Below are positions 9,481 to 24,540 of a DNA stretch of 64,000 nt, one piece after another. A program made the position numbers and the translations under genes. A model generated the notes under the pieces. The model saw nothing but the letters and a program-made list of their open reading frames with translations. It was not told the origin of the DNA and made no database searches. Source of the stretch: Voacanga thouarsii (lineage: Eukaryota > Streptophyta > Magnoliopsida > Gentianales > Apocynaceae). Position 1 is the first letter of the stretch, and each line of letters opens with the position of its first letter. Location of the stretch: the NCBI GenBank assembly GCA_026120185.1, contig JANUWF010002208.1:2604001-2668000 (forward strand), given 5' to 3'.

Positions 9481-11340
9481 TTGGGATAGAGAACGAGTAG
9501 AAAGGATACCAGCCGATCCCAATCCATTCTCAGCAGAAGTGCATATGATCGAAGCTGTGTTTTATCGCTCTATCATCAACCAGAGCCATTACTCCAAACT
9601 CACCATGACTTATAATCAGATCACAACAAAAAGGTTGGAAGGTCAATATTTGAAAATAGAGGACCCTAACATTCGGTATACACCTAGTTTCATTGCTCAA
9701 GACCCGTTAACGGAAGTGGATATTGGGGAACTTAGGGAAAACAAAACTGCAAAGGTAAGCCTGTGCTTAACACTCAATCAGCAGAATACTTTAATGATTC
9801 TGATTCGTAGGTACAAAGATTATTTCGCGTGGGATTATCACGAAATGCCAGGATTGGACAGAGGCATTGTGGAGCATTGCTTACTGATTAAGGAATGTTT
9901 CAAGCCTCATGAGCAGCCTGCCCGGTGTTTTAATCCCGCTCTTTTACCCAAGATCTAAGAAGAGATTGAGAGGTTACTTCGGTGTGGTTTCATCCGTACC
10001 TGCCAGGTATACGGACAGGGTGTCTAATATTATGCCAGTTATTAAGAAAAACGGCCAGCTACAGGTTTGTGTTGACTTCAGAAATCTAAATTTGGCCACA
10101 CTAAAAGATGAATACACCATGCCGATGGCCGATATGTTGGTGGATTCAACTACGGAAAACCAATTTCTAAGCTTCATGGACAGATACCCTAGGTACAATC
10201 CAGATATTCATAATCGAAGAGGATACCAGGAAGACAACTTTCCAATGTTCGGGATCTATCGATTTATTCGAATACAAAGTTATGCCTTTCGGTTTGAAGA
10301 ACGCTGGAGCTACTTTCCAGAGAGCCATGAACCTCATTTTTCATTATCTCATCGGCAAGACTATGGAAGTTTACACTGATGATTTAGTGGTTAAGTCACC
10401 CACTTTTTCACAACACCTACAGTAGTTGGAGTAGGCCTTCCTTCGAATGCGCAAGTACTAGTTAAAAATCAACCCTGCTAAATGCGTTTTTGGAGTTTCA
10501 ACCAAAAATCTCCTCGGGTTCCTAGTGCATCAAAGAGGGATTGAAGTAGACCAGAACATGGCAAGGGATATTCTACAGGCAAGGCCACCGCAATCCAAAA
10601 ATGAGTTCCAAAGTTTCTTAAGGAGGATCAATTTCTTGTAATGTTTTCTGGCAAATGCTACAAGTAAGTAAAAGGTGTTCTCTTCTTTGTTCTGGTTAAA
10701 GTCATCTCTAGAAATCTAAATTTGATCACACCAAAGGATGAATATATCATGCCGATGGCCGATATGTTGGTGGATTTAGTTGCGGGAAACCAATTTCTAA
10801 GCTTCATGAACGGATACTCTGGGTACACCCAGATATTCATAGCCGAAGAGGATACCAGAAAGACAGCTTTCCAATGTCTACAGTCTATCAGTTTATTCGA
10901 ATGGATAGTTTTACCTTTCAGTTTGAAGAACGCTAAAGCTACTTCCAGAGAGCCATGAATCTTATTTTCCATGATCTCATCGGCAAGACTATAGAAGTTT
11001 ACATTAATGATTTAGTAGTTAAGTCACTCACTTTTTCACAACACCTACAGTGGTTGGAGTAAGCCTTCATTCGAATGTGCAAGCACTGGTTAAAAATCAA
11101 CCCTATCAAATGCGCTTTTGGAGTTTCAGCCAAAAATCTTCTTGGGTTCCTAGTGCATCAAAGAGGGATTGAAGTAGATTAGAACATGGCAAAAGATATT
11201 CTATAGGCAAGACCACCGCAATCCAAAAAGGAGTTCTAAAGTTTCTTAGGGAGGATCAATGTCTTGCGACGTTTTCTGGCAAACGCTTCAGGTAAGTAGA
11301 AAGTGTTCTTTTATTTGGTCTGGTTAAAGTCGTCTCTAGA
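9481..11340 (+). pseudogene. Reverse transcriptase remnant with internal duplication
   Basis: The RT starts with the linker 'YKDYFAWDYHEMPGL' near 9810, as in Tat-type pol. A TAA at about 9956 and a frame change lead into 'CVDFRNLN' near 10070. The palm motif at about 10370 reads Y-T-D-D. From 10711 the central RT repeats as a second copy, where the catalytic motif reads Y-I-N-D (second-shell aspartate lost). Further stops lie in both copies. The ancestral enzyme copied element RNA to cDNA in a cytoplasmic particle; this copy cannot. Confidence 0.8.
10081..11340 (+). repeat. Two-copy tandem duplication (about 630 bp) inside RT
   Basis: 10081-10710 and 10711-11340 are direct repeats. They start at 'gaaatctaaatttg' and run through the palm and thumb-side sequence to '...tctctag'. 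The offset is 630 bp at the start (210 codons) and 628 bp by the end, because of a small indel. The copies differ at roughly 8-10% of positions by eye. The junction shows only a few bases of shared sequence ('ag'), suggesting replication slippage or template switching and not recombination between long repeats. Confidence 0.9.
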
Positions 11341-12617
11341 ATTCATCTGGCCACCGGAGTACCAAGCGGCCTTTGATCAGATTAAGACAGCTTTATCACA
11401 ACTACCGATCTTAGTACCGCCATGAGATAAGGTGTTGGGTATCTCTCGCGTATCATATACGGCGCAGTGGAAAAATAAAATGAGATACCATCACAGGATC
11501 CACATATGTGTGGAAAACTTGGCCAAATACTTCTTGAGTAGTAATTTCTACAAGTGGTTATGAGATATTCACCCCTACTATTAGGAGTGGTGAATTCTTT
11601 ATTGACATTCTCAACTACTTTCATTTACCTCACAATGTACCCAATATCCATCTCATAGGCGGCCCTCGATCGAGCTTCGGAGATTGGAATCAAAGCACAA
11701 AGCTCAGCAAACAAAGTACCTTGGAGATCTCAAGTCTAAGGATACTTGCACGTTTGCTATATTGAGATTATATCACTGGTACTAAATAGTTATCTATGTG
11801 ATTATCTCATAGCTAAGTCATCCAATAAACTTGTTCCACTAACAAGCATTCACGTATTAACTTTGAGTATCTCAATACTCACGGATATGAGAACCACCGC
11901 CTGATCAAATCAGGAAGTCTTAACGCATTAATGATGTCCTGTCTCATTAATACTATGACTAGGGACTATTTAAGTACTAACACTATACAGTGTAGTAGGA
12001 ATCTCATATCATGATCTCTATCATGAATTCCTTAACACAGTGTTGTACTAGGGACTTTATCTAACAGTTTTATTACACAAAAGTAATCAAAAGAAGCTAT
12101 AAGATAAATAATACATTTTATAAAATAAAATGTATTATATATAACGTACAAGTGATTGCCTTTAGGGCACACCACTAACATAAGGTACCCTTGAAGTTGA
12201 ACATTTCAACGGCTCAGGAGTTTATCGGCTGCTAGCTCAGGACAATGCACAGGGGTTGAAAGAGTAGTGTATTACCTCAGCCAGAACCTGACAGACACCG
12301 AGACTAGATATTCCCCTGTTAAGAAACTATGTCTGTTTTTATATTATGGATGTGTGAAACTAGAGCATTATCTGTTACCTAGGGAAGTGCAAGTCCTATG
12401 CAAAATTGATCTTGTCAAATATCTACTAAATCTTCCACTATTGCAAGGACGTTTAATAAAATGGGCTATTAAGTTACATGCTTTTTTTTTTACTCACTTA
12501 CCTTCGAAAGCAATGAAAGGTCAAACCTTAGCCGATTTCTTGGCCGAACATCCATGCTTAGAAGTACCCAGTATTGAAAAAGAAGAGGTACATGGGTGCA
12601 TTTCCTACAAACCATAG
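11341..12617 (+). pseudogene. Gypsy RNase H remnant, split by a solo LTR
   Basis: 11341-11427 encodes the RT-RNase H connection (the 'WPPEYQAAFDQIKTAL' region). After the inserted LTR, 12186-12617 continues with 'LKLNIS...AQEF', 'YYLSQNLTDTETRYSP', 'RLIKWAIKLHAFF' and 'GQTLADFLAEHP', the conserved end of the Tat-lineage RNase H. A few stops are present around 12230-12270. Removing the insertion and one TSD restores continuity of the homology, which confirms the insertion point. Confidence 0.8.
11433..12180 (-). mobile_element. Solo LTR, copia-like
   Basis: A 748-bp LTR with no internal domain. On the minus strand it starts TGTTAGTGGTGTGCCC and ends ATACCCAACA. Both sides carry an exact 5-bp TSD, taagg (11428-11432 and 12181-12185). 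The position inside the RNase H coding sequence makes the ends unambiguous. Solo LTRs arise by recombination between the LTRs of a full element, so a complete copy probably once sat here. Placing it in copia rests on the style of its ends (inference). Confidence 0.9.
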
Positions 12618-13015
12618 AAGTTATAGTTCGATGGATCTAGCACTCAGTATAAGGCAGGTGCCGGGTTGGTCATTGAAGCTCCTTACGGGCGACAAGGAAA
12701 AATTTTGTTTAAATTAAGTAAAGGAAACTCAAATAATCAGACGGAGAATGATACTCTCATTTTGGAACTTCGAATCCTGAAGGCTTTGGATGCACGAATG
12801 GTCAACATAACAGGGGATTCTCAAGTTTTCATCTAACAGATTTTAGGTGAGTACAAATGAACTAACTCTGTGTTGTCGGACAAGCTACAAGAAGTGAAAA
12901 AATTATTGCAATACTTCTCGGAAGTTATCTTAACTCATGTTCCTCAAGTTGAGAACCAGGGGGCAAATGATTTAGCTCAAATGGCTTCAGGTTTAAAAAG
13001 AGAGTCGGGGTAGTA
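12618..13015 (+). pseudogene. Archaeal-type (second) RNase H domain remnant
   Basis: Downstream of the normal RNase H is a second RNase H-like region: 'FDGSSTQYKAGAGLVIEAP', 'SNNQTENDTLILELRIL' and 'ITGDSQVF', then 'VPQVENQGANDLAQMA'. The D-E-D layout (FDGS, an E in the NQxE helix, TGDS) is that of the acquired RNase H found in the Tat lineage. Stops occur at about 12834 and 12858. This domain is the best lineage marker in the element. Confidence 0.78.
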
Positions 13016-14320
13016 ATGTGTTAGCAGATATCGGGAGAAGAGCATGAAGAAGACTAACATTTCGATATCGTTTCATACTTACGGAAGCCTACGAGTCAAG
13101 TTTTGTAGGAGCTAAAACGTAAGGTATTAAACTTTATGCTGATCGGAAATGATCTGTTCAAAGAAGCCATTCAGGAGTCTTGTTGAAATTCTGGTCAAAG
13201 AAATAAGCAACACAGGTGTTAACCGAGGTGCATGAAGCCTATATGGCGCTCATTAGACAAGTCCTAAGTTGAAATGGACACTGCAATGTCATGGATTTTA
13301 TTGGCCCTCTATGACCATGGATTGTGTAGCCTATGCAACCAGATGCGAGGCATGTCAGAAGCATGGACCTTTGATTCATGTACCTTCCACTAACTTGCAT
13401 CCTATTATCAAGCCATAGTCGTTCAAGGACTGGGCTTTAGATGTCATCGACATGATTCACCCGCCATCGACCAAAGGCCACACCTTCATTTTAGTAGAAA
13501 CCGATTATTTTACCAAGTGGGTAGAGGCACATACTCTGACCAGAGTAATCCAGTCTACCGTTATCACTTTCCTTCAGCAGAACATTCTTTTCCAATTCAG
13601 CATACCTGAAACCTTAACGGTTGATCAAGGAACTATGTTCACGGGAGATAAGGTACGTGACTTTTTAACTTAATTTAATGTTGAATTATTACATTCATCT
13701 CCCTACTATGCACAGGCCAATAGTCAAGCTGAAGTTACAAACAAGACTTTGATTAGTATAATCCATGAGTCGTTGGAAGATAAACCTAGAAGGTGGCACG
13801 AAACACTTGAGGAGGTACTGTGGGCATATCGGAATACTTTCAAGACCGCTACAAGGTTTACTCCATTTTGGCTAACATATGGACAGGATGAAATGCTACC
13901 CGCTGAGTTATCACTACGGTCAGCCCCAGTAGCTTACCAACATTATTTGTCAGTTGAAGGCTACAAATTGGCACTGGCCATGAGTTTGGACCAAGCCGAA
14001 AAGAACTGATAGATAGCGTTAGAAAATATCAGAAGGCATAAGGAGAAGGTAGCAAGAGCCTACAATCAGAAGTTGCGGGAAAGGAGTTTTCAAGTAGGAG
14101 ACATGGTTTCGAAAACCATTCTATCAGTTGCACTAAAAGGCCCACGTTATGGTAGGTGGTCCACTTCATGGGAAGGACCTTTCTTGTTACACAGGTCTTC
14201 GATAGAGGTGCCTATCGGCTGATGACACCCAACGGAAAGGAAGTAAATAATGTCACAAACGGTAAATATTTGAAAAAGTTTTATCCTACATTCTGGGAGG
14301 GAACCATGGTAGGAGAAGAT
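13016..14320 (+). pseudogene. Gypsy integrase remnant
   Basis: The zinc-binding N-terminal part (13150-13400) is badly broken. The catalytic core is clear: 'DWALDVIDMIHPPSTKGHT' with the first D near 13450, 'TVDQGTMFTGD' with the second D near 13620, and 'NSQAEVTNKTL' with the E near 13730. A TAA at 13672-13674 lies between the second D and the E. 13749-14009 continues with 'RWHETLEEVLWAYRNTFKT', and 14100-14310 encodes the C-terminal domain in shifting frames. Its ancestral job was insertion of cDNA into nuclear DNA. Confidence 0.82.
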
Positions 14321-14500
14321 TAAAAAAAAAAAAAAGGAAAGTAGAGAAAGGCAATAGAAGGGGAAAAAAAAAGAAGCATGTTTGCATTAATAAGAAATTG
14401 TTGATCACAAACAAGAGTCAATCAGATAAGCTGCTATATTTAAAAAAAAAAAAAGAGAGAGAAGAAAAAATGATGAAGTCAATTCTCCTAGAAGGAGTAT
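14321..14500 (+). other. A-rich boundary after pol
   Basis: Two poly-A tracts (about 14323-14337 and 14440-14455) and GA-rich sequence separate the sense pol from the antisense ORF. No motif beyond composition is visible. Confidence 0.5.
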
Positions 14501-14559
14501 GAGGCGTCTCGATCGGCTAGGTAAAAGGAATTATGACAAGCTGATCTGGGTCTTCCTCA

Positions 14560-17330
14560 GTCACTGTTGGAGTTCCCTTCTCTTCTTCTACATGGACGGT
14601 CAATTCTTCCTAGGTTGGTTCTGGTTCAACGGCCGATTCTCCCATTGAAAGCGAACGAGTTTCGGCAGCCCCAATTTGAGTGCCCATGGAACCAGCCTCA
14701 TCAGGACAACAGAAGATGGTGGCTAGGTCAGATTGGAAATTGTCCCACGAGGATCGCATACCAGTAAGCAGCTTGTCCAAATATTGCAGTTCTATTTGAA
14801 GTAGTTCTTCGTCTGCTTTCAGTATGAGCTGATCATCTCAAAATTTAGCTGCTAACTCTTCCACTGAGGAGGCCATTTGCTGATAGAGGCCCTCGACCTC
14901 AAGTTTTTCATCTAGAGCCCGTCTTTCGGAATCTAGCTCTGCTTGGAATGCCTGTAGCTATTTCTCAAGCCCTTCAATTCTTTCAACTCTTTCAGAAATC
15001 TCAGCTCAAAGGACATTGAGGCGGGCAGAGGCTTCATCTCGATGTGACTGTAGAAAATCCTCCTGTTCTCGGAGTGCTCACAAAGTTTCGAATTTACGTG
15101 AAGCTTCATCCCTTCTGTTTTTAGTATTAGAGAAGAAGCGTTGGGTGAACCTTATGTACCCTAGGTAATCAATCGACAAGCGCTTCAACTCAACAGGGAC
15201 ATCAAAATTGACTGATTTTGCAAGAAGTAGGAGGGCTCGGCTGAACTGCATCCTGGGAGGATCGGTTGGTCGGCAAGTTGGTTCCCATTAGACTACACAG
15301 AAGCTCTAGTGCAGCGGCCTTAATTGTTACCGGCCGAGAGGGAATAGGTTCCTTTAGAGGCTCAGGGGCCACTTCTGCAGAAGGCATAACTAGCTTATCG
15401 ACGGCCTTTTGCTCTGAGGGATGCTTGGGCAACAGCCGGTAAAGGTGAAGTAGCCAAAGTTCCTTCCTCCGCCATTGTGGTTTTTGTAGGTGACAAGGGG
15501 AGCATGGCTGTTGATGACTTTGAGGAGGAATTAGAGATAACCATTGGCTGGTTTTCTGTTTCTGTAGAAAAAGGAAATATGAGGTTAGCCTTAAGTCAAA
15601 GATTGAAGAACATTAGAATAAATATGTTCAGCACAGATCCAAACCTTAACGAATGTCAAAGTATGGGTGGTCTACCACCTTTTTGACTACCTGAGTAGAG
15701 GGAGTATGGTTTCTTCTTCTTTTTCTTCCTTAGCGATAGGTAGCAGAGTCGGGGCTTTCTTCACTAGCAGCGTCCGGATTAATGGTGCTACGATTGGACT
15801 AGCCAATGCCTTGCTCTGCTTACTCTTCTTGGGCACGGACGTTTCCACCACTGTTGATGCCGACCCGACCAGACGAAGTAGCCACATCTCCATAAGGGCC
15901 GAGAAGGACACTTCACCTAGAAGCTGCCACCACAGAGTGAAGTTGGGCGTGGATTCCTATACAACTTGAAAGTGGTGATACTCAAAAGAATGAAGAATGA
16001 TTAGAGTCCTATCGGTTAAAGTATGCACATCCTTAGTCGATAAGGCAGGTATGACATTATAAGATGAAATATGACTAGAATTTGCAGGAATGTCTTGAAT
16101 CAACCCAAATTGCCAAGAGAAGTAATGAGGGTTGCACTGCTCACAGGAAGTCTTGGCGCTTCTAGTACCTAGTTTGGCCCCTAACAGGAGTTCCCTGAGG
16201 CACAACATCTTCGCTCAGATGGCTTGTTGAGAGCTTTCCAATGCATCGGCAAGTGTTGTCAGCCAGAGAGGACCAGTCTCCCGGGCAGAGTAGGGAAAGA
16301 AATGCAACATGTGCTGGAGGCGATTCTGATAGAGGTAAGACACGATAGTGCTGGCAGAAGATTTGTTGGCAGGGACTCTCAGCAACCGATAACCTGTGGC
16401 TTGGTTGGAAGAATTTGCAGAACCCCCAGAAAAGTGGTTGACGCCAAATTAAGGGATATACTGATAGAGCCATAGTTGCATGATCCAGAGGGAACCGCCA
16501 AAGTTGGTCGGGTCACTCCTAGTCAACAAAGCCAGAGTCATTTGGTTCATCAGTTGATAGACTAAGGCAAGCACCAAGGAGGCCAAGTCGCAGCACCTTT
16601 TCTTTCTCAACATAGCCGACATATAGAATTGGTACTCATTGCTTATCCCGGCCGAATGGGAGCAGGGGACATATTTGCAGAGCCACAACCATAGAAATAA
16701 GGCCTGTTCTTGCTCTGAGGGAATGCCGCCTACGCATCTTTGGGCGGCCATGAAATTGCCATAAGAGGCAGTAGATTTGTCCAGATGGGCCTCAACGGTA
16801 GGCAAATTCTCGTCATCGTGATGGCTAGGTACTTCATCGCCATCACATCAAAGACCCAGAATGGTGCAGATATCTATAATGGTTGGAGAGAACATGCCAT
16901 GGGGGAAAATGAAGGCATTGATAGTCGGAGACCAGAACAATGGCAAAAAGGTTATAGTCGAATGCCATGTCAAAATTGGACATCATGATGGAGTCGCAGA
17001 TGCCCTATTGATCCCAAAGGGCACCGAAAGTAGTATGGAAATGATCGCGCCACTCTCTGTAATTTTTTAGAGGACGCAGCCAATGGCGGAAGGAGAATGC
17101 AGACCAGTCGTAGAGAATTCACCCCAATTCAACGGAAGGACAAAGCTCTTTGGATGGACGAACCGTAAATGATCGACGATGACTTCCGTTGGCAGTAGCC
17201 GAGGACCCAAGGCATACAGGTTAGCCTCGACTTAAATTAGAGCCATGGAAGTATGATCGATTAGAGCGGCCACGGAGACTAGGAGGTCGTTAATCAAAAG
17301 AAATATAGGGAATGCAGTTGAATTTCACAA
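14560..17330 (-). pseudogene. Antisense extra ORF with plant mobile domain-like region
   Basis: The minus strand, read from about 17330 down, gives a decayed ORF opposite to gag-pol. Its first half resembles the plant mobile domain (PMD, 'aminotransferase-like') family: 'VEANLYALGPRLLPTEV', then 'REWRDHFHTTFGALWD', a 'FDMAFDYNLFAIVL...FHFP'-like stretch, and at 16805-16449 'EQEQALFLWLWLCKYVPC', 'DLASLVLALVYQLMNQM' and 'FGGSLWIMQLWLYQYIP', which is the most recognisable part. A proline-rich linker (15432-15202) and a heptad-rich, probably coiled-coil tail (about 15100-14800) follow. Many stops are present. Antisense PMD-bearing ORFs are reported in Retand-type elements; their role is unknown. 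Confidence 0.7.
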
Positions 17331-17584
17331 GAGAGATAGAAGTCTGATCAAGATAGAGTTGGTTCAGGAGAAGGATTTCGTATCGATGAAGAAGGAGCAA
17401 TGGGGACCACGGCTAGTTAAAGGAAAAGATTCAAAGACTAGCTGTTCACAGGCTTCGAAGCTGAGGAGTCGAAAACCTTCTACAATGATCGGGATTTCTG
17501 ACTTTGTCAGGAAAAGAACAACTATGAATTAAAAGAGGTACAATTCTTGTAGTTTCGCCTGTTCGCACCATCAAAGCAATGGGA

Positions 17585-17597
17585 CTTGAGGGGGGCA
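17585..17597 (+). other. Polypurine tract of the Retand-type element
   Basis: CTTGAGGGGGGCA lies directly before the 3' LTR, two bases upstream of its TGTTGACG start, where plus-strand cDNA priming is expected. Confidence 0.7.
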
Positions 17598-17599
17598 TG

Positions 17600-18303
17600 T
17601 GTTGACGCCATCTTTAGCAGATCCGTTGCAACGGTAACTTTGAGCTGAAGCCGATACAAATTCTTCCAAGCAAACGATGACGTCAAGAAAATCTTCAACC
17701 GATATACTTGGACAACATTGGCACCAGGAGCCGATGAGTCGTCACCACCATATTGCGACATGATTGATAAAACACTACAGTTTTTAACTGCCAAGGATGA
17801 GCCATGAAGCGAAATTTTCTCCACGATCGAGTAGTCGGCAACCATGCTACAGCAAGCAGAAAACGAGGAAGGAGTCCCAAAATGAAGAACCTAACAACAA
17901 TCGCCACAATTGAATTGCCAAATTTCTTCCAATTTTCAATTCCATTTTCTACATTTTCTTTACAACTTTCCTTACGACTTTCCTTACAGCTTTGTTTAGT
18001 ATTTTCAAAAGTTTTTCCTTACTCCTTTGATTATCAACTTTCCATTTTCATGTTACTTTGATTTCAAGTTTCAATACTTGTGTATTTGTTCATCATCTCA
18101 ATCCAAATATTTTGTTTTCAGTCCTAATTTACTTTCGCATGCAATATTTTTGCTTTCTTGGACCATTTCTATAGTAAGTTCAATGAATCCATGTCTTTAA
18201 AAAACGTCTGACTCATCCATTCATCTTTTTATTAGATTATTTATGTTTATTGAAAGAGTAACCGATCGACAGTTTCATCGACTCCCCTTTTTGTAAGACA
18301 GCA
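17600..18303 (+). repeat. 3' LTR of the Retand-type element
   Basis: 704 bp, starting TGTTGACG and ending GACAGCA; direct repeat of 6041-6754, followed by the atata half of the TSD. Confidence 0.87.
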
Positions 18304-18308
18304 ATATA

Positions 18309-18692
18309 TAATATTAAATTAGACTAATTAGACTAAGTTTGGTTGACTTGAATCCATTTACAATCCTAACCGTATTTGAAACAAAACTTAATTGATAAAT
18401 CAATGTTGCAAGTGAGGTTATGCTCTTGTTTACGAAAGAGAATGCCAACATTATTTTTTCAAGAATTTAGCCGACAATTATATAAACTGGTTTCAGTATT
18501 TAAAAAAAGGGGGGGGGGGGAAGAATCAAATATAAATAAGAACCAAGCTCAAAACAAGACCTTATCGGATTGGCCCTGCAATTGATTTGATATTTCGAAC
18601 ACTTTTCCTTTTGACCTCTAGAAAAAACGAAAATGGAATCCTTCTATTTTAGTAGCTGGGTCTTGCAGGGCTCAAGAATGGAACATCAAGGC
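18309..18692. other. AT-rich spacer
   Basis: No gene seen. An A7G11 homopolymer junction occurs at about 18500-18520. Confidence 0.5.
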
Positions 18693-19148
18693 TTTTAGTA
18701 TCAAATTCGTTTGATAAAATTAAAATTTAAATATTTAAAAATAGAAAATCAAGGTTTAAGTCTGGATTTATTTAATAAAATTAAATTTTAAATATTTAAG
18801 TATTAAATTATAAAAACTAAAATTTGAAAACTGATTTGTGAAATTTAAAATTTAAAATTGAATATTGAATTAATTATAATTTTTATACTATATTTTGTTA
18901 CAATCTAAATTAAATAATAATTGAACAAATATTTAACATATCATAGTTCAAACTTAAATAACTTTCACTATATTTAAAATTTATAATAAGATTTTATTAC
19001 GTCTTAATTAATTTAGTAATAATAAATATATATTATCAAACAAAGTAATTAAATTATTAATATTATTTGTTATTAAATATTCTTAATAAATTATGTATTA
19101 AATTAATTAATTTTAAATATTTAATTAAGTTATCAAACATGCACTAAA
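18693..19148. mobile_element. Possible AT-rich MITE
   Basis: The left end (ttttagtatcaaattcgttt...) and the reverse complement of the right end (tttagtgcatgtttgata...) share an imperfect inverted repeat. It continues through 'tttgataa', 'ttaa' and 'aaatattta' words for about 45 bp. No clear TSD is visible and there is no coding capacity. The region is over 80% AT, so chance similarity is a real risk. Confidence 0.35.
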
Positions 19149-19266
19149 TCAAAATGGGAAGATGTTCGTTTTGGATCCTCTCCTTCAATTTCCTTCTCCC
19201 GCTCTTCTTCACTTTCAAAAAGTTGTCATGTGTCTCTTTATTCTTATTTTTTTTTTCAAGTAGAAG

Positions 19267-23734
<4,468 letters not shown>

Positions 23735-23790
<56 letters not shown>
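23735..23790. repeat. (TA)n microsatellite, 28 units
   Basis: 56 bp of perfect TA dinucleotide repeat. Confidence 0.97.
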
Positions 23791-23793
<3 letters not shown>

Positions 23794-23952
23794 GATTTGG
23801 GACCATGCAATTCCGCCATGGAATAGCATAAATATCACTAGCCTAAAGTGAACAAAGTTTGATACCTTGGGAACAATAGCAAATATGAGAGCTCGTACTT
23901 TCACTATGATAATGTTAACACTCTAAATTAAACTTTCAACTTATGTGATTAC

Positions 23953-24108
23953 TTCTTGCAATGCTAAGAGTTGCTCTACATGATTTTTGGTAGGAGGAGC
24001 TTTAATTTTGAATGCTTCCAATGGATTCTTTTTGTCAATGTACCTATTCCAGAACATAATAATGGCAAGAAGCACAAAAATTGTTGGAAATGTGTATTTT
24101 ATCCAACT
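23953..24108 (-). CDS. Possible exon of a DUF639-like membrane protein
   Basis: On the minus strand a 156-bp open segment is bounded by an acceptor-like site (T-rich, then 'cactgcaag') and a donor-like 'gtaatcac'. It encodes a hydrophobic span ('YTFPTIFVLLAIIMFWNRY') followed by 'FKIKAPPTKNHVEQLLALQE'. A transmembrane helix followed by a 'PPxKNxVEQLLxLQ' segment resembles, from memory, the C-terminal part of plant DUF639 proteins. No neighbouring exon was found, and the SIRE insertion starts 40 bp upstream of the acceptor. It may be one surviving exon of a broken gene or an isolated fragment. The family name is uncertain; the splice-framed open segment is directly visible. Confidence 0.4.
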
Positions 24109-24540
24109 CTTGCAGTGTGTAAAAAAATTGAACAAATACGATTAGGATTGATAAACCTTAGGGGGGGGGGGGGAGAATAAGGTTTATGAAAAACAAATGC
24201 AAATTTTCAAAGTCTTTTGAAAACCTTAAAAAAAGAACCGAAATTGTGTGTGTGTTGAAAAACATATTTTTTGTGTAGCTTTAAGTATACAGCCAAAGAT
24301 CTTTCAAAACTCCACCAAATGATGGGAAGAGAGACTATATTAAAGATGGACAGATAGAGCATCAATAACTGTTTCACTCTATTGCATAAATGTATTTAAT
24401 CAAATTAGTGAATGTAAGGAAGAATGCAACGTTTTCAAATCAGATGAGCAGTAAAATTGCAATCATAAATTTCAGAATAAATGTAAGATAATAGACCTAA
24501 TGGTTTATAGCGGTTCGATCCTCAAATGAGCTACATCTAG

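Larger units (their letters stand above)
6041..18303 (+). mobile_element. Ty3/gypsy Tat/Retand-type retrotransposon with antisense ORF (dead)
   Basis: A 12,263-bp element with LTRs at 6041-6754 and 17600-18303 and 5-bp TSD atata (6036-6040 and 18304-18308; weak evidence, because the target is a TA repeat). Order in sense is gag, protease, RT, RNase H, archaeal-type RNase H, integrase; a long antisense ORF with a plant-mobile-domain-like region follows. A second RNase H plus an antisense extra ORF upstream of the 3' LTR is the arrangement described for Retand-like members of the Tat lineage. All coding regions carry stops and frameshifts, RT is partly duplicated and RNase H is split by a solo LTR. 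The LTRs differ by about 16% by eye over their first 200 bp, so the insertion is old. Confidence 0.88.

Noticed and set aside
16224..17070. Plus-strand frames in the 3' part of the Retand-type element
   Set aside because: The complementary minus strand carries the recognisable plant mobile domain; the plus frames are shadows.
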